61,457 nt of DNA. Origin: Flammeovirgaceae bacterium UBA4465 (GTDB taxonomy: Bacteria > Bacteroidota > Bacteroidia > Cytophagales > Cyclobacteriaceae). Every line of letters starts with the position of its first letter. Position 1 is the stretch's first letter. Where the stretch lies: the NCBI GenBank assembly GCA_905182375.1, contig CAJJBF010000015.1, forward strand, positions 1-61,457. Reading direction: 5' to 3'. Of this stretch, positions 1 to 9,241 are shown in pieces. The notes below the pieces were generated by a model. That model did no database searches and was not told where the DNA came from. It saw nothing but the letters and a program-made list of their open reading frames with translations. The position numbers were made by a program, and so were the translations under genes.

Positions 1-1241
1 AAAAAGCGTTGCTTCAATGAAGAGGGCTGATAAAGCATGCTTTTATACTCTAAATTAATTAATTCACTTTTCAATGATCCCTTAAAATTATATTCACCCG
101 TTTGCATGAGTTCTGCTGATCCTTGTATTTCAAAAATCTCTTTCCATCTAAAATCAACCCTACCCCCTAGGTAATTTTCTACTTTTCTAGACATGGGATT
201 AAAATACAGTGCTTCATGATTGACCACTCTGTTTTTTATATAAAAACGGTAAAAAATAGAAGACAGTTTTCCAATCAAACCGACCTCATTGGAGAGGGTA
301 TGAAAAGTGGACTTCTGATAAGTGCTGTCCGGATCAATCAAAAACTGATCATAATAATCCTTGTAATCACCTCCTCCTCTATTGTTCTCATTAAAGTCAC
401 TGAATAAGTTTACCTGCTTTCCTTGATCAAATTGATGATACAATTGGAAGTTTTTGAATAAATCATATTGCTGGTACAAATGAAAAGTTAGTCTTGAATC
501 CTTCACTTTGGCATTTTCTAGAAAAATAGAATTATTTTCATACTGAAATTTATCTTCTTTATCTATCAAAGAATCTACCTCATCAAAGTACAAACCTCCT
601 GTTTCATCCACGTCATTGTTGAAGTACATCAGATTAAATAAGACTTGATAAGGCTTATTGGGATGCCTATAACTGGAATGTACATTCAAAACCGTATTGA
701 TCACATTTCTATCATTAATTGTTTCAGTTCCAATTTGTTTATCAGCTGTACTTCGGTAATACTCAAAGCCAAAATTCCAATCAGGTTGAATGTTTTGTGT
801 AAAACTAAAGTTGGCTAAGGACCTGTTTTTTCCACCAAATACTACATTTAATTTCATAAAAGGTGACTTGGTATCATAATATTGAATAGCTGCGGGCTGC
901 GTAGTCAAAGGATCAAAAGCATGGTAACCTGCGTGGGCACCAATGGCATTGGGCAAGTCATAAAACACAGGAAACAACGCCGTACCTATATTTCCCAAAT
1001 TTTGCAGTTTATAATCTGATCTACCATAAGTGGTAAATCGGTCTAAGTTTCCAACAAGGGTATCAATAAAAACCAATCTCTTGTTATTGGATTTCAAGTT
1101 TTCCTCCAGAATTACGTTCAAAGTTGAAGGGCCATAAACCAAAACAGTAGAATCATCTAAGATTTGTGAAAAACTAGAGCAAGGCAATCCTATGAGGAGG
1201 GCAACCATTAAAATTGACTTTAAAAATACAATTCTAAACAT
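1..1241 (-). CDS. Putative porin (Porin_10 type), 3' end cut by window edge
   Basis: The frame stays open from an ATG at 1241 to the window edge, about 413 codons. It begins with a hydrophobic signal peptide ending near a Cys/Ser-rich stretch (LPCSSFSQ). It then has the blocks typical of the Bacteroidota putative-porin family: LQNLGNIGTA, YYDTKSPF, NWNFGFEYYR, followed by alternating aromatic/polar residues expected of an outer-membrane beta-barrel. It probably forms a passive outer-membrane channel; the substrate is unknown. The start codon overlaps the lpxK stop (TGATG), so translation is probably coupled to lpxK. Family assignment is from remembered motifs, not a search. Confidence 0.8.
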   Translation of the reverse strand, partial: MFRIVFLKSILMVALLIGLPCSSFSQILDDSTVLVYGPSTLNVILEENLKSNNKRLVFIDTLVGNLDRFTTYGRSDYKLQNLGNIGTALFPVFYDLPNAIGAHAGYHAFDPLTTQPAAIQYYDTKSPFMKLNVVFGGKNRSLANFSFTQNIQPDWNFGFEYYRSTADKQIGTETINDRNVINTVLNVHSSYRHPNKPYQVLFNLMYFNNDVDETGGLYFDEVDSLIDKEDKFQYENNSIFLENAKVKDSRLTFHLYQQYDLFKNFQLYHQFDQGKQVNLFSDFNENNRGGGDYKDYYDQFLIDPDSTYQKSTFHTLSNEVGLIGKLSSIFYRFYIKNRVVNHEALYFNPMSRKVENYLGGRVDFRWKEIFEIQGSAELMQTGEYNFKGSLKSELINLEYKSMLYQPSSLKQRF

Positions 1242-2272
1242 CAATACTTTGGATATTTTTTCATAGTATCGTCGACCAATTTTAGAAAGTTCGACTGACC
1301 CTTAATGAATTTAATTTCAATGGGCAAATAAAAACAACTTTTAGCTCTTAGGTTTTTAAAGTCACCCAGTTTGATGAAATCTTTTTCAGTGGTCACGAGC
1401 ATGGCCTCATGATGCGCCATAACCTTGACAATTTTATTGATCTCATCTGCCTTATAATCATGATGATCTGCAAATTCATAAAACTTAACTACCTCAAAGT
1501 TTGATTTTAAGTAGGATTCAAATACCTGGTTATCCGCAATTCCTCCGATCCCGATCACTTTTTGTTTGGCCTCTGCTGTTCCAAAAGAAATGAGAGGTGC
1601 ATACGCTATGTGGGTAAAAAAAACAGGTGCGTCGGGATGATACGCTCGTGTCCTTGCGATCATCTGCTGCTGTTCTTGGTCACTCATATCATCAGGAGCT
1701 TTGGTGAAGCAGATAATATCCGCCCGACGTACCCCTTGACGTGCTTCCCTCAACCGACCGGTTGGTAACAAAAAATCGTCGAAAAAAGGACGTTTACATG
1801 TCGAAAGTAATATAGATAAGCTGGGCTCAACTGATCGGTGCTGATACGCATCATCAAGTAAAATCACATCAATATCATTGTTGTGTGCCAAGAGATAAGG
1901 AATGCCAATGGCTCGAGCTTCGGCTACAGCTACTGAAATTTGATCTCCATATTTTTTCTGATAGATCATCGGCTCATCACCCAAGGTTGCGGCCGTATCT
2001 GAAGAACTACCCAACCTAAACCCATGCGTTTTTCTCCCATAACCCCTACTTAATGTAGCAATTTCCCTATTTTTACTCAAACAATGTTGAATCAAAAAAT
2101 CGATCATGGGCGACTTACCCGTTCCTCCCACCTCAAGATTTCCAACAACAATGACATTCGCTTCAAATTTTATTGAAGTTCTCTGTTTAATGTTATATAA
2201 ATGATTGCGAAATCTTGTAATAAGATCGTATATTAACGCACAAGGAAATAAAATAAGTTGCCACCAAGCCAT
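1241..2272 (-). CDS. lpxK: Tetraacyldisaccharide 4'-kinase
   Basis: LpxK phosphorylates the 4' position of the tetraacyldisaccharide-1-phosphate precursor of lipid A at the inner face of the inner membrane. The protein (343 aa from the chosen start) has an N-terminal membrane helix (residues 1-20), a Walker A loop VGGTGKS near residues 48-54 and a downstream LLDDAYQHR block, as in the family. I chose the ATG at 2272. An in-frame TTG at 2284 is possible but would leave no gap to the divergent gene starting at 2285. It is followed by a translationally coupled porin gene. The function is confident; the exact start is not. Confidence 0.93.
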   Translation of the reverse strand: MAWWQLILFPCALIYDLITRFRNHLYNIKQRTSIKFEANVIVVGNLEVGGTGKSPMIDFLIQHCLSKNREIATLSRGYGRKTHGFRLGSSSDTAATLGDEPMIYQKKYGDQISVAVAEARAIGIPYLLAHNNDIDVILLDDAYQHRSVEPSLSILLSTCKRPFFDDFLLPTGRLREARQGVRRADIICFTKAPDDMSDQEQQQMIARTRAYHPDAPVFFTHIAYAPLISFGTAEAKQKVIGIGGIADNQVFESYLKSNFEVVKFYEFADHHDYKADEINKIVKVMAHHEAMLVTTEKDFIKLGDFKNLRAKSCFYLPIEIKFIKGQSNFLKLVDDTMKKYPKY

Positions 2273-2284
2273 AAAACCTATCAA

Positions 2285-3379
2285 ATGAAGGTCAAAGATA
2301 TTACGAAAAGCTTACAAGAATGGGCTCCACTGCCTTTTCAAGAATCTTATGATAATTCGGGTCTCATCGTTGGTGATGAAGAGATGCCCATTAAGGGCTG
2401 TCTGATCTCTCTCGACCTCACTGAATCAGTCATAGAGGAAGCATTAAAAAACCAATGCAATATGATCATCTCTCACCATCCCATCGTATTTAAGGGTATT
2501 AAAAAACTGTCTGGAAATCATTGGGTAAATAGATGTTTGATTAAAGCCATAAAAAATGATTTGGCTATATATGCCATTCACACAAATTTAGATAATGTTA
2601 TGCATGGAGTTAATGGGATGATTGCCCATAGACTCAAATTAACACAAAGGCAAGTCCTTCGTCCCATGACGAATACACTACACAAGCTGGTAACCTTTGT
2701 GCCGATTGAGTACAAATCCAAGATACTAAAGGCACTACATCAAGCGGGAGCGGGTGATATCGGCAATTACAAAGAATGCAGTTTTAATATCACAGGAGAA
2801 GGTGTTTTTAAACCTGCAGCAGGTGCAAACCCTACTTTGGGTAGCTTAGATAAGCTTGAATCTGTAAAAGAAAGTAGAATTGAAGTGATTTTACCCCGTC
2901 ATAAAAAAGATATCGTCTTATCTGCGCTCAAGTCCGCACATCCATACGAGGAAGTTGCCTACTATTTAACTTCATTAGAAAATAATCAAGAAAATTTAGG
3001 AGCTGGTTTAATAGGTCAATTATCAAATCCTATGCCGATCATGGATTTTCTTGAGCATCTCAAATTATCAATGGATCTAAAATATATTCGGCATACACCC
3101 TTAATAATTAAAAATGTTGAAAAAATTGCTGTTTGTGGGGGTTCTGGAAGCTTTTTACTTAATGATGCTTGTGAATTGGGGGCCGATATTTTCATCAGCG
3201 CCGACTTTAAATATCATGAGTTTTTTGAAGCCGATGGTCGGATAACCATTGCCGATATTGGACATTATGAAAGCGAAGTATTCACAAAGCAATTGTTATG
3301 TGATTTTTTAAATGAAAAATTAACTAATATTGCAGTTCGTTTATCTGAGGTAAATACAAATCCAATAAATTATTTTTAA
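2285..3379 (+). CDS. Nif3-like dinuclear metal centre protein (GTP cyclohydrolase 1 type 2 homologue)
   Basis: This 364-aa protein belongs to the Nif3/YbgI family, toroidal hexamers with a two-metal site whose physiological role is unsettled. Visible metal ligands include ISHHPIVFKG (His64-His65), AIHTNLDN (His99, Asp103), and the C-terminal DFKYHEFFEA and DIGHYE motifs. The length fits the long form, which has an inserted PII-like central domain (roughly residues 130-240). I chose ATG 2285 over an in-frame upstream codon at 2258 because the conserved N-terminus (KVKDITKSLQEWAP) begins there. It is followed 6 bp later by the zinc-ribbon gene, a pairing common in Bacteroidota. Confidence 0.88.
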   Translation: MKVKDITKSLQEWAPLPFQESYDNSGLIVGDEEMPIKGCLISLDLTESVIEEALKNQCNMIISHHPIVFKGIKKLSGNHWVNRCLIKAIKNDLAIYAIHTNLDNVMHGVNGMIAHRLKLTQRQVLRPMTNTLHKLVTFVPIEYKSKILKALHQAGAGDIGNYKECSFNITGEGVFKPAAGANPTLGSLDKLESVKESRIEVILPRHKKDIVLSALKSAHPYEEVAYYLTSLENNQENLGAGLIGQLSNPMPIMDFLEHLKLSMDLKYIRHTPLIIKNVEKIAVCGGSGSFLLNDACELGADIFISADFKYHEFFEADGRITIADIGHYESEVFTKQLLCDFLNEKLTNIAVRLSEVNTNPINYF

Positions 3380-3385
3380 TTCTGC

Positions 3386-4180
3386 ATGGAACATTCGGTA
3401 GCAAAAAAATTAGAGGCATTATCTAAATTACAAAAAATTGACATCGATCTAGATGAATTAATCAAGATCAGAGGTGCACTTCCTGAAGAAGTAATGGATC
3501 TTGAAGATGAGATAACAGGTTATCAAACAAGAGTTGAAAAACAAAATCAAGACTTAACTGATGTCGAGAGCCTGATTGATAACAACAAAACCGCCATCAA
3601 AGATGCTGAGAGATTCATAAAAAAATATGAAGAACAGCAGATGAATGTTCGAAATAATCGAGAATATGACGCCATCACCAAAGAAATGGAACTGCAGCAT
3701 CTTGAAATTCAAATTCTAGAAAAGAAGATCAAAGAAGCGTATGGTAAAATTGAACTGAAGAATACAGAGATAGAAGAAACCAAGCATCGTCTAGAAGAAA
3801 GAGAAAAAGATCTTGTCGCCAAGAAAAAAGAACTTTCAACCATTACTGCTGAATCAGAAGAGGATGAAAAAAAATATCTGAAGTCAAGGGAATCTTTAGC
3901 CAAAAAAGCAGATGTACGGCTTCTCGTATCTTATGAGCGTACCAGAAAAAATATGCGAAATGGACTTGCTGTAGTACCGGTCAATCGAAATGCTTGCGGA
4001 GGATGTTTTAATATCGTCCCTGCTCAAAAGCAAGCGGAAGTGAGAGAAAAGAAAAAGATCATTATTTGTGAGCATTGCGGTAGAATCTTAGCAGATGTCA
4101 TCGAAGTCATTGAGCCTGAAGTAGTGCCCAAAAGACGAACCAAGCGAGCCACCACCAAGAAGGTAACGGCTAAGAAATAG
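3386..4180 (+). CDS. Coiled-coil C4-type zinc ribbon protein (COG1579 type)
   Basis: The 264-aa protein is a long alpha-helical coiled coil (about residues 20-180, very rich in Glu and Lys) followed by a zinc ribbon. The two knuckles are CGGC and CEHC, about 24 residues apart, and the tail is basic and Lys/Arg rich. Family members are thought to bind nucleic acid or assist RNA/protein handling, but no reaction is established. It sits 6 bp after the Nif3-like gene and is very probably co-transcribed with it. The converging acyltransferase gene ends 42 bp downstream; I saw no clear terminator between them. Confidence 0.82.
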   Translation: MEHSVAKKLEALSKLQKIDIDLDELIKIRGALPEEVMDLEDEITGYQTRVEKQNQDLTDVESLIDNNKTAIKDAERFIKKYEEQQMNVRNNREYDAITKEMELQHLEIQILEKKIKEAYGKIELKNTEIEETKHRLEEREKDLVAKKKELSTITAESEEDEKKYLKSRESLAKKADVRLLVSYERTRKNMRNGLAVVPVNRNACGGCFNIVPAQKQAEVREKKKIIICEHCGRILADVIEVIEPEVVPKRRTKRATTKKVTAKK

Positions 4181-4221
4181 TAATTAATTTATTATAGAAG
4201 TATTGAAGGGGTAGTTCATAA

Positions 4222-4776
4222 TCAATGAATCCCCAATTCTGGATATTTCCCAGTGATTGTTCTATAGTATCCCTTCATCATTTCGATGTCTTTTAACACA
4301 TCCCCAGTGGGCATGAATGGTTCCTTGAGCTCAACGAGCTTTCTCTTAAAATCAAAACCGGCCATGACAATGGGTACCTTCGCTTTCAACGCGATAAAAT
4401 AGAATCCTGTCTTCCACTCTTTTTGATAAGTTCTGGTTCCCTCTGGAGCAATGACCATCACAAATTCTTCATTTTTTTGAAACAATTCAGCCACATTATC
4501 CACAACATTTGACTTGGTGGTGCGATTCACTGGATGTCCCCCACAGTAACGCATTACTTGTCCAATAACGGGAAGGTCAAATAGGGATTTTTTTCCCAAA
4601 AACTGACCTTCTAATCTGACAATATTTTTTGCAGCAATACCTACTAAAAAATCCCATCCACTCGTGTGAGGAGCCACAGTAATCATATACTTTTTGATCT
4701 TAGGGGGATTTCCCACCACTTTCCATCCCAAAATCCAAAAGCAAAACTTAAAAAAATTTCGTTTAATTTCGAACAT
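4222..4776 (-). CDS. Lysophospholipid acyltransferase family protein
   Basis: A 184-aa PlsC-type acyltransferase. The catalytic HX4D motif is HTSGWD (His37, Asp42) and the phosphate-binding block is EGTRTY, both in the usual order. The N-terminus is hydrophobic and probably membrane associated. It likely transfers an acyl chain to a lysophospholipid or related acceptor; the acceptor cannot be told from sequence. Its first 14 bases overlap the end of the patatin gene, and the set accA-patatin-acyltransferase forms one minus-strand lipid operon. It is shorter than classic PlsC but normal for this small family. Confidence 0.85.
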   Translation of the reverse strand: MFEIKRNFFKFCFWILGWKVVGNPPKIKKYMITVAPHTSGWDFLVGIAAKNIVRLEGQFLGKKSLFDLPVIGQVMRYCGGHPVNRTTKSNVVDNVAELFQKNEEFVMVIAPEGTRTYQKEWKTGFYFIALKAKVPIVMAGFDFKRKLVELKEPFMPTGDVLKDIEMMKGYYRTITGKYPELGIH

Positions 4777-5575
4777 ATTTATTTATTAAACATTCAGGTT
4801 TCCCCTTACTCAACTGCTGTAAGGCATAATCATAACCTAAATCAAATATTGTATCTAGTCTCTTAAAATCAAAAACATGATAGCTGGATAATTCAGGAGG
4901 CTCCCAAAATAAACCTATTTTTTTTATTTTAAGTCGATCTCTAGAAGAAATGGCCAAGAGCCAAGAACGCTCAAGTTGCTTTTTCCAATTTACTCTGGTC
5001 CGTATTATGCCTATGGGATTGCAATTCAAACCGATCACATAATTGCATTTTTTTTTCAAAGGCTCAATCGGTAAGTTGTTTAATAAAGCTCCATCAACAT
5101 AAGCAGTACCCTTCATTTTTACAGGACTAAAAACTACAGGAATACTACAAGATGCTATCAGGAGTCTCCATAATTCCCCTTTTTTAAAATATTTAATTTT
5201 CTCTTTTTTCAAATCAGTAGCAACTACCACCAATGGAGTATGAAGAGATGAAAAATCATCTACAGGGAGATGAATACTGAGAAAGTCAATGACTTTCTCC
5301 AAGTTTAAAAAGGCCTGCCAATTCAAAGCTGGTCTAAAAAAGCTAAAGTAATTGAGGTTATTAAGAATTTTCAAAATTTCTTTGGGCATAATACCTTGAC
5401 AATGCAACGCACCAATGATGGCGCCCGCACTGCTTCCAGCAATCCGACTCAATGAGAACCCCTGTTCAATGAGCGCTTGCATCATACCCAAATGGGCAAC
5501 ACTGCGACACCCCCCTCCGGACAGGGCCAGACCGATACTGTTTTCTTCACGAGATCTGATCATTGTTCTTGGCAT
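4763..5575 (-). CDS. Patatin-like phospholipase
   Basis: A 270-aa patatin-domain lipid hydrolase. It shows the oxyanion motif SGGGCRS (about residues 19-25), the nucleophile elbow GSSAG (Ser49), and the catalytic aspartate in YVDGALLNN (Asp161), a DGA variant of the usual DG[GA]. No signal peptide is visible, so it is probably cytoplasmic or peripherally bound. The ATG overlaps the accA stop (TAATG) and the end overlaps the acyltransferase start, giving a tightly coupled operon that could link fatty-acid synthesis with phospholipid remodelling. The last point is inference from context. Confidence 0.88.
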   Translation of the reverse strand: MPRTMIRSREENSIGLALSGGGCRSVAHLGMMQALIEQGFSLSRIAGSSAGAIIGALHCQGIMPKEILKILNNLNYFSFFRPALNWQAFLNLEKVIDFLSIHLPVDDFSSLHTPLVVVATDLKKEKIKYFKKGELWRLLIASCSIPVVFSPVKMKGTAYVDGALLNNLPIEPLKKKCNYVIGLNCNPIGIIRTRVNWKKQLERSWLLAISSRDRLKIKKIGLFWEPPELSSYHVFDFKRLDTIFDLGYDYALQQLSKGKPECLINKYVRN

Positions 5576-6519
5576 TAGCTATAAACGCCCATGGATCCAA
5601 ACTTATCCATTCGATCGGCAATACGCTCTTCCGAAGATTTCTTTTTTAATGATTCAAGGTTACTCATTAGAGCTTTCTTCAAGAAAATAGCACTCTCCTT
5701 CAGGTTGGTATGCGCACCTCCTAATGGCTCTTTAATGATCCCGTCGATGAGCTTAAGCTTTAACATGTCTTTTGCCGTAGGTTTTAATACATCTGCGGCT
5801 TGTTCCTTATAATCCCAACTTCTCCACAATATAGTTGAACAGTTTTCAGGAGAAATTACGGAATACCAAGCATTTTCCATCATGAGTACTTTGTCTCCAA
5901 TAGCCATTCCCAAAGCCCCTCCAGAAGCACCCTCTCCAATAACTACACAAATTACAGGCACTCTGAGGGTAAACATTTCTTTCAAGTTTTTAGCTATGGC
6001 TTCACCCTGACCTCTTTCTTCAGCTTCTATACCGGGAAAGGCTCCCGGTGTATCGATCAGCGTAACAATCGGCTTATTGAACTTTTCAGCCAGCTTCATA
6101 AGGCGAAGGGCCTTTCTATACCCCTCAGGGTTTGCCATCCCAAAGTTTCTTTCTTGTCGCTGCTTGGTATTTCTACCTTTTTGCTGGCCAATGATCATGA
6201 TGGTCTCACCGTCAATCTCTGCAAAGCCCCCTACCACTGCCTTATCATCCCCCACATTACGATCTCCATGCAGTTCAACGAACTCAGAAGTGATTTCATA
6301 AATATAATCCAACGTGTAGGGTCTTTCTGGATGTCTTGAAAGTTGTATTCGTTGCCATCTGGTCAGATTTTTAAAAGTATCATTCTTTAACGAAATAATA
6401 TTTTCCTCAAGTTTCTTCATCGCCTGAGAAACATCGACGTCACTTTCAATAGCGAGTTGTTTCATGTCATTGAGTTTCGATTCTAATTCTGCAATGGGTT
6501 TTTCAAAGTCAAGCAACAT
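5575..6519 (-). CDS. accA: Acetyl-CoA carboxylase carboxyltransferase subunit alpha
   Basis: AccA carries, with AccD, the transfer of carboxyl from carboxybiotin to acetyl-CoA, the first committed step of fatty-acid synthesis. The 314-aa length is typical. Recognisable blocks include [50 protein letters not shown] and [10 protein letters not shown] in family order. It is the first gene of the minus-strand run accA-patatin-acyltransferase. The 141 bp upstream, up to tRNA-Asp, should hold its promoter, but I found no exact TAnnTTTG on this strand. Confidence 0.97.
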   Translation of the reverse strand: MLLDFEKPIAELESKLNDMKQLAIESDVDVSQAMKKLEENIISLKNDTFKNLTRWQRIQLSRHPERPYTLDYIYEITSEFVELHGDRNVGDDKAVVGGFAEIDGETIMIIGQQKGRNTKQRQERNFGMANPEGYRKALRLMKLAEKFNKPIVTLIDTPGAFPGIEAEERGQGEAIAKNLKEMFTLRVPVICVVIGEGASGGALGMAIGDKVLMMENAWYSVISPENCSTILWRSWDYKEQAADVLKPTAKDMLKLKLIDGIIKEPLGGAHTNLKESAIFLKKALMSNLESLKKKSSEERIADRMDKFGSMGVYS

Positions 6520-6619
6520 ACAATTAAATTATTTTAAGCCTTAAATTTAGTTCAAACTATGGGATTTTATCACTTCGATACAAAGATCGCAAAATTTCAA
6601 AATATTATGGCTTTGCTTA

Positions 6620-6650
6620 TTGTAAAAGATGTGATAAGAGTATAAGTTTG
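6620..6650 (+). promoter_or_regulatory. Promoter of tRNA-Asp
   Basis: A Bacteroidota-type promoter: TTG at 6620-6622, a 20-bp spacer and a perfect -7 element TAagTTTG at 6643-6650. It lies 10 bp before the mature tRNA-Asp 5' end, the spacing expected for a short leader. Confidence 0.7.
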
Positions 6651-6660
6651 CAACTTAAAT

Positions 6661-6734
6661 GGTTTGGTAGTTCAGTTGGTTAGAATGCCTGCCTGTCACG
6701 CAGGAGGTCGCCGGTTCGAGCCCGGTCCAGACCG
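6661..6734 (+). tRNA. tRNA-Asp (anticodon GTC)
   Basis: A 74-nt cloverleaf. The acceptor stem is GGTTTGG/CCAGACC with one G-T pair, the anticodon arm is CCTGC-CTGTCAC-GCAGG giving GTC, and the T arm is CCGGT..TTCGAGC with its complement. The discriminator is G; no CCA is encoded (CAT follows), as usual in this phylum. Confidence 0.97.
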
Positions 6735-6745
6735 CATTGATTTAG

Positions 6746-6776
6746 AAAGTCTTCAACAGGGTTGAAGACTTTTTTT
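6746..6776 (+). terminator. Rho-independent terminator of tRNA-Asp
   Basis: A perfect 10-bp stem AGTCTTCAAC/GTTGAAGACT with a 3-nt loop, extended by A-T pairs and followed by a run of seven T. It starts 12 bp after the tRNA. Confidence 0.93.
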
Positions 6777-7016
6777 GTACTCTAAATTGAGATGATTCCA
6801 ACTTTTATGAATTAGAAGAACAGGCTTTTCATAAAGAGAAGTGAGCCTTTTTACCCTTACATTGAACCGCTCATCTTTCTTTGTGATTGACTAGACAGCC
6901 TATTAGTTGTTGGAGTTGAATTAATTTGAGAGGTGAATAGATTTACATCTCGAATAAACGTTATTTGCATGTAAAATGTATTTATCACAAATTATGGACG
7001 AGATCAGCCTTATTCA

Positions 7017-7406
7017 ATGACTAAATCAAACCTACTCACCTCCATTGATCAAATGATCCTAGGCTACTGGAGGCGCATAACCATAATCTTGCTTTTAATA
7101 ATAGTATTTTTGAGTCTGTATCCTTTACCTCAATTACCCCAGATGGGCGAAGGAGCTGATAAAGTTTATCACTTTATTGCTTACCTCTTCGTAGCCATGC
7201 CCATTGGCTATGTCTACCCCAAACACTTCTTCTTATATTTACTTTTTATGGTCTCCCTCAGTGGTATTATCGAGCTGATTCAACCTTATGTCAATAGACA
7301 TGGTGAGTGGTTAGACTTCCTTGCCAATACACTTGGTGTTTTTTCAGGATTTGCGATAGGAAAGATCAGTAGTCTTCTCATTGAAAATAGCATTAGGGTA
7401 TCGTGA
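7017..7406 (+). CDS. VanZ-like family membrane protein
   Basis: A small 129-aa protein with four hydrophobic segments (about residues 18-36, 52-68, 72-88 and 105-125). The pattern GADKVYHFIAY...ELIQPYVNRHGEWLDFLANTLG matches VanZ-like proteins: H in the second segment, then E, Q, R and a D before the last helix. The biochemical role of stand-alone VanZ-like proteins is unknown. It stands alone between tRNA-Asp and a convergent hydrolase gene; no strong promoter motif was found in the 240 bp upstream. Confidence 0.8.
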   Translation: MTKSNLLTSIDQMILGYWRRITIILLLIIVFLSLYPLPQLPQMGEGADKVYHFIAYLFVAMPIGYVYPKHFFLYLLFMVSLSGIIELIQPYVNRHGEWLDFLANTLGVFSGFAIGKISSLLIENSIRVS

Positions 7407-7436
7407 AGATACTTGAAGTCTTTAGCGGCATTCACT

Positions 7437-8251
7437 TTAGCTTTCTAAAAAATTAAGGATTTTTATAATCACCCCTTCATCCTGTAATATCTTAAAATGC
7501 CCAGTCCCTCGTACTATTTTAAGCTCTGAATTTGACCAGTTTTCATGGACATGCACGGCCTGACTCAAAGCAAGTTGTCGGTCATCTTGGTCATGCAGAA
7601 TATAAGCTTTTCTTACTTTTACCTCCTTGACAAACTCACTGACGTTTAATCTCCCAACATCTAAATTATAATCTTGCTCAATTTTAATAATCAGTCGATC
7701 AACAATCCCTTTAGATAAGCCAAAATTATGAGCCACGGCTTCGATTCGCTCAAGAAACTTGTCTGGGCAGGTAATCAGCACATATTTATCAAGTTGCAAA
7801 TGACTATTCTGAGCTAATGAATACGTAGTGGCTACCGCACCAAATGAATGGCTTATCGCAATGGCTGGCTGAACACACTCAATCATTTCACCTACTAAGT
7901 CGATGAAATCAAACAGACTTGTTTCTACTTTATCGCTCAATCCATGACTTGGTGCGTCAAAACCATAAACGGTATAACCCGCTTTTATTAAATGTTGAAT
8001 CAATATGGAGAAATGAGTGACTCGTCCCTCCCAGCCATGAATTACAAGAATTTTTTTCATCCACCTGACCATTTATACATTTTTATGTTACCCTTACTAA
8101 AGGCATAATCCGTAACGAGAGCAGTCTCTAAAATATCTTTCTCATGTGCTCGATAAGGATAAAATTTGGGATGAGTCAATTGCTGATATGCCTTTCTTAC
8201 AAAAAAACTAGGGAAAATCAAGGAAAGCAGGGTGATCATACTTTTCATCAT
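7437..8251 (-). CDS. Alpha/beta hydrolase, interrupted by a frameshift near 8060
   Basis: Two overlapping frames together make one alpha/beta hydrolase of about 270 aa. The upstream part (from ATG 8251) ends in GNIKMYKWSGG, and the downstream part resumes with KKILVIHGWEGR, the usual oxyanion-side strand. The nucleophile elbow is ISHSFGA and a late HF dyad (GTGHFK) supplies the histidine. A single missing base near the GGTGGATG at 8057-8065 explains the break. The substrate is unknown. Either the assembly dropped a base or the gene is inactivated; the downstream portion has no other damage. Confidence 0.75.
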
Positions 8252-8367
8252 AGCCGGCAATGCTATGTAAATTTTTAAAATATAACTACATTCCTTCTTG
8301 TTTTTTGTTTAATTTAAAGATTGGGAGGATTTGTTGTCTTGATTCATCCTTTCTAAAAAAAAATACA

Positions 8368-9237
8368 ATGAAAATTACAAGAAAAAGAGCACTTAAAAAC
8401 TTATCTGGTTTGGCTACCTTAAGTTTCATGGGCTTACCGACTGTTTCTTCGGGCAATAACGAAATCGAACCCCTTTCTCAAAGAATCAATCACTCAGTAT
8501 GTGAGTGGTGCTTTAACCAATTTGAATTAGAAGAACTTTGTGAATTTGCCAAAAACATTGGTATCAGTTCAATTGATTTACTGACCCCTGATCAGTGGGC
8601 TACGGCACAAAAATATGACCTGACATGTGCCATGGCTTATGGCAGTCAAATGGGTATTGTCAATGGATTCAGTGATCCTCAAAATCATGAAAATTTGTTA
8701 AAAGAGTATAAAGCATCCTTCCCAAAAGCGGCTGGTGCTGGTTTAAAAAATGTCATTTGCTTTTCGGGTAATCGTAATGGTCTTTCGGATGCAGCCGGTT
8801 TGGAGGTCTGTGCAAAAGGACTGGATCCAGTCGTTAAATTAGCTGAAAAACACAATATTGTCCTAACTATGGAATTGCTCAATTCAAAAGTAGATCATCA
8901 CGATTACCTCTGTGACCATACCGAATGGGGGGTCGCTTTGGTAGATAAATTAGGCAGTCCCAACTTCAAACTCTTGTACGATATTTATCACATGCAGATT
9001 ATGGAGGGCGACGTCATCGCTACCGTCCAAAAACGTAAGGACTACATCAGTCATTATCATACCGCAGGCGTACCCGGAAGAAACGAAATAGATGAAACCC
9101 AAGAGCTGTATTATCCGGCCATTATGAAAGCCATTGCGGATACTGGATTTACTGGTCATGTGGCACAAGAATTTATTCCCAAACAACAGGATGCCTTGGC
9201 CTCCCTTAAAAAAGGTATTGAAATTTGTGATATTTAA
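8368..9237 (+). CDS. Exported TIM-barrel isomerase, hydroxypyruvate isomerase-like
   Basis: A 289-aa xylose-isomerase-like TIM barrel closest by eye to hydroxypyruvate isomerase. Catalytic-type glutamate in TMELLNSK, then DIYHMQIMEGD, SHYHTAGVPGRNE and a late GHVAQEF match that family. The N-terminus (KITRKRALKNLSGLATL) resembles a Tat-type or twin-basic export signal, with RK instead of RR, suggesting a periplasmic location. I chose ATG 8368 because this signal begins there; an earlier in-frame start lacks family support. It is followed 4 bp later by a cyclophilin gene and lies just upstream of the ebo cluster, whose EboE is another TIM-barrel protein. Confidence 0.78.
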   Translation: MKITRKRALKNLSGLATLSFMGLPTVSSGNNEIEPLSQRINHSVCEWCFNQFELEELCEFAKNIGISSIDLLTPDQWATAQKYDLTCAMAYGSQMGIVNGFSDPQNHENLLKEYKASFPKAAGAGLKNVICFSGNRNGLSDAAGLEVCAKGLDPVVKLAEKHNIVLTMELLNSKVDHHDYLCDHTEWGVALVDKLGSPNFKLLYDIYHMQIMEGDVIATVQKRKDYISHYHTAGVPGRNEIDETQELYYPAIMKAIADTGFTGHVAQEFIPKQQDALASLKKGIEICDI

Positions 9238-9241
9238 GGAT

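Noticed and set aside
1562..1768. Plus-strand ORF inside lpxK
   Set aside because: It is antisense to conserved lpxK codons and shows no independent coding signal.
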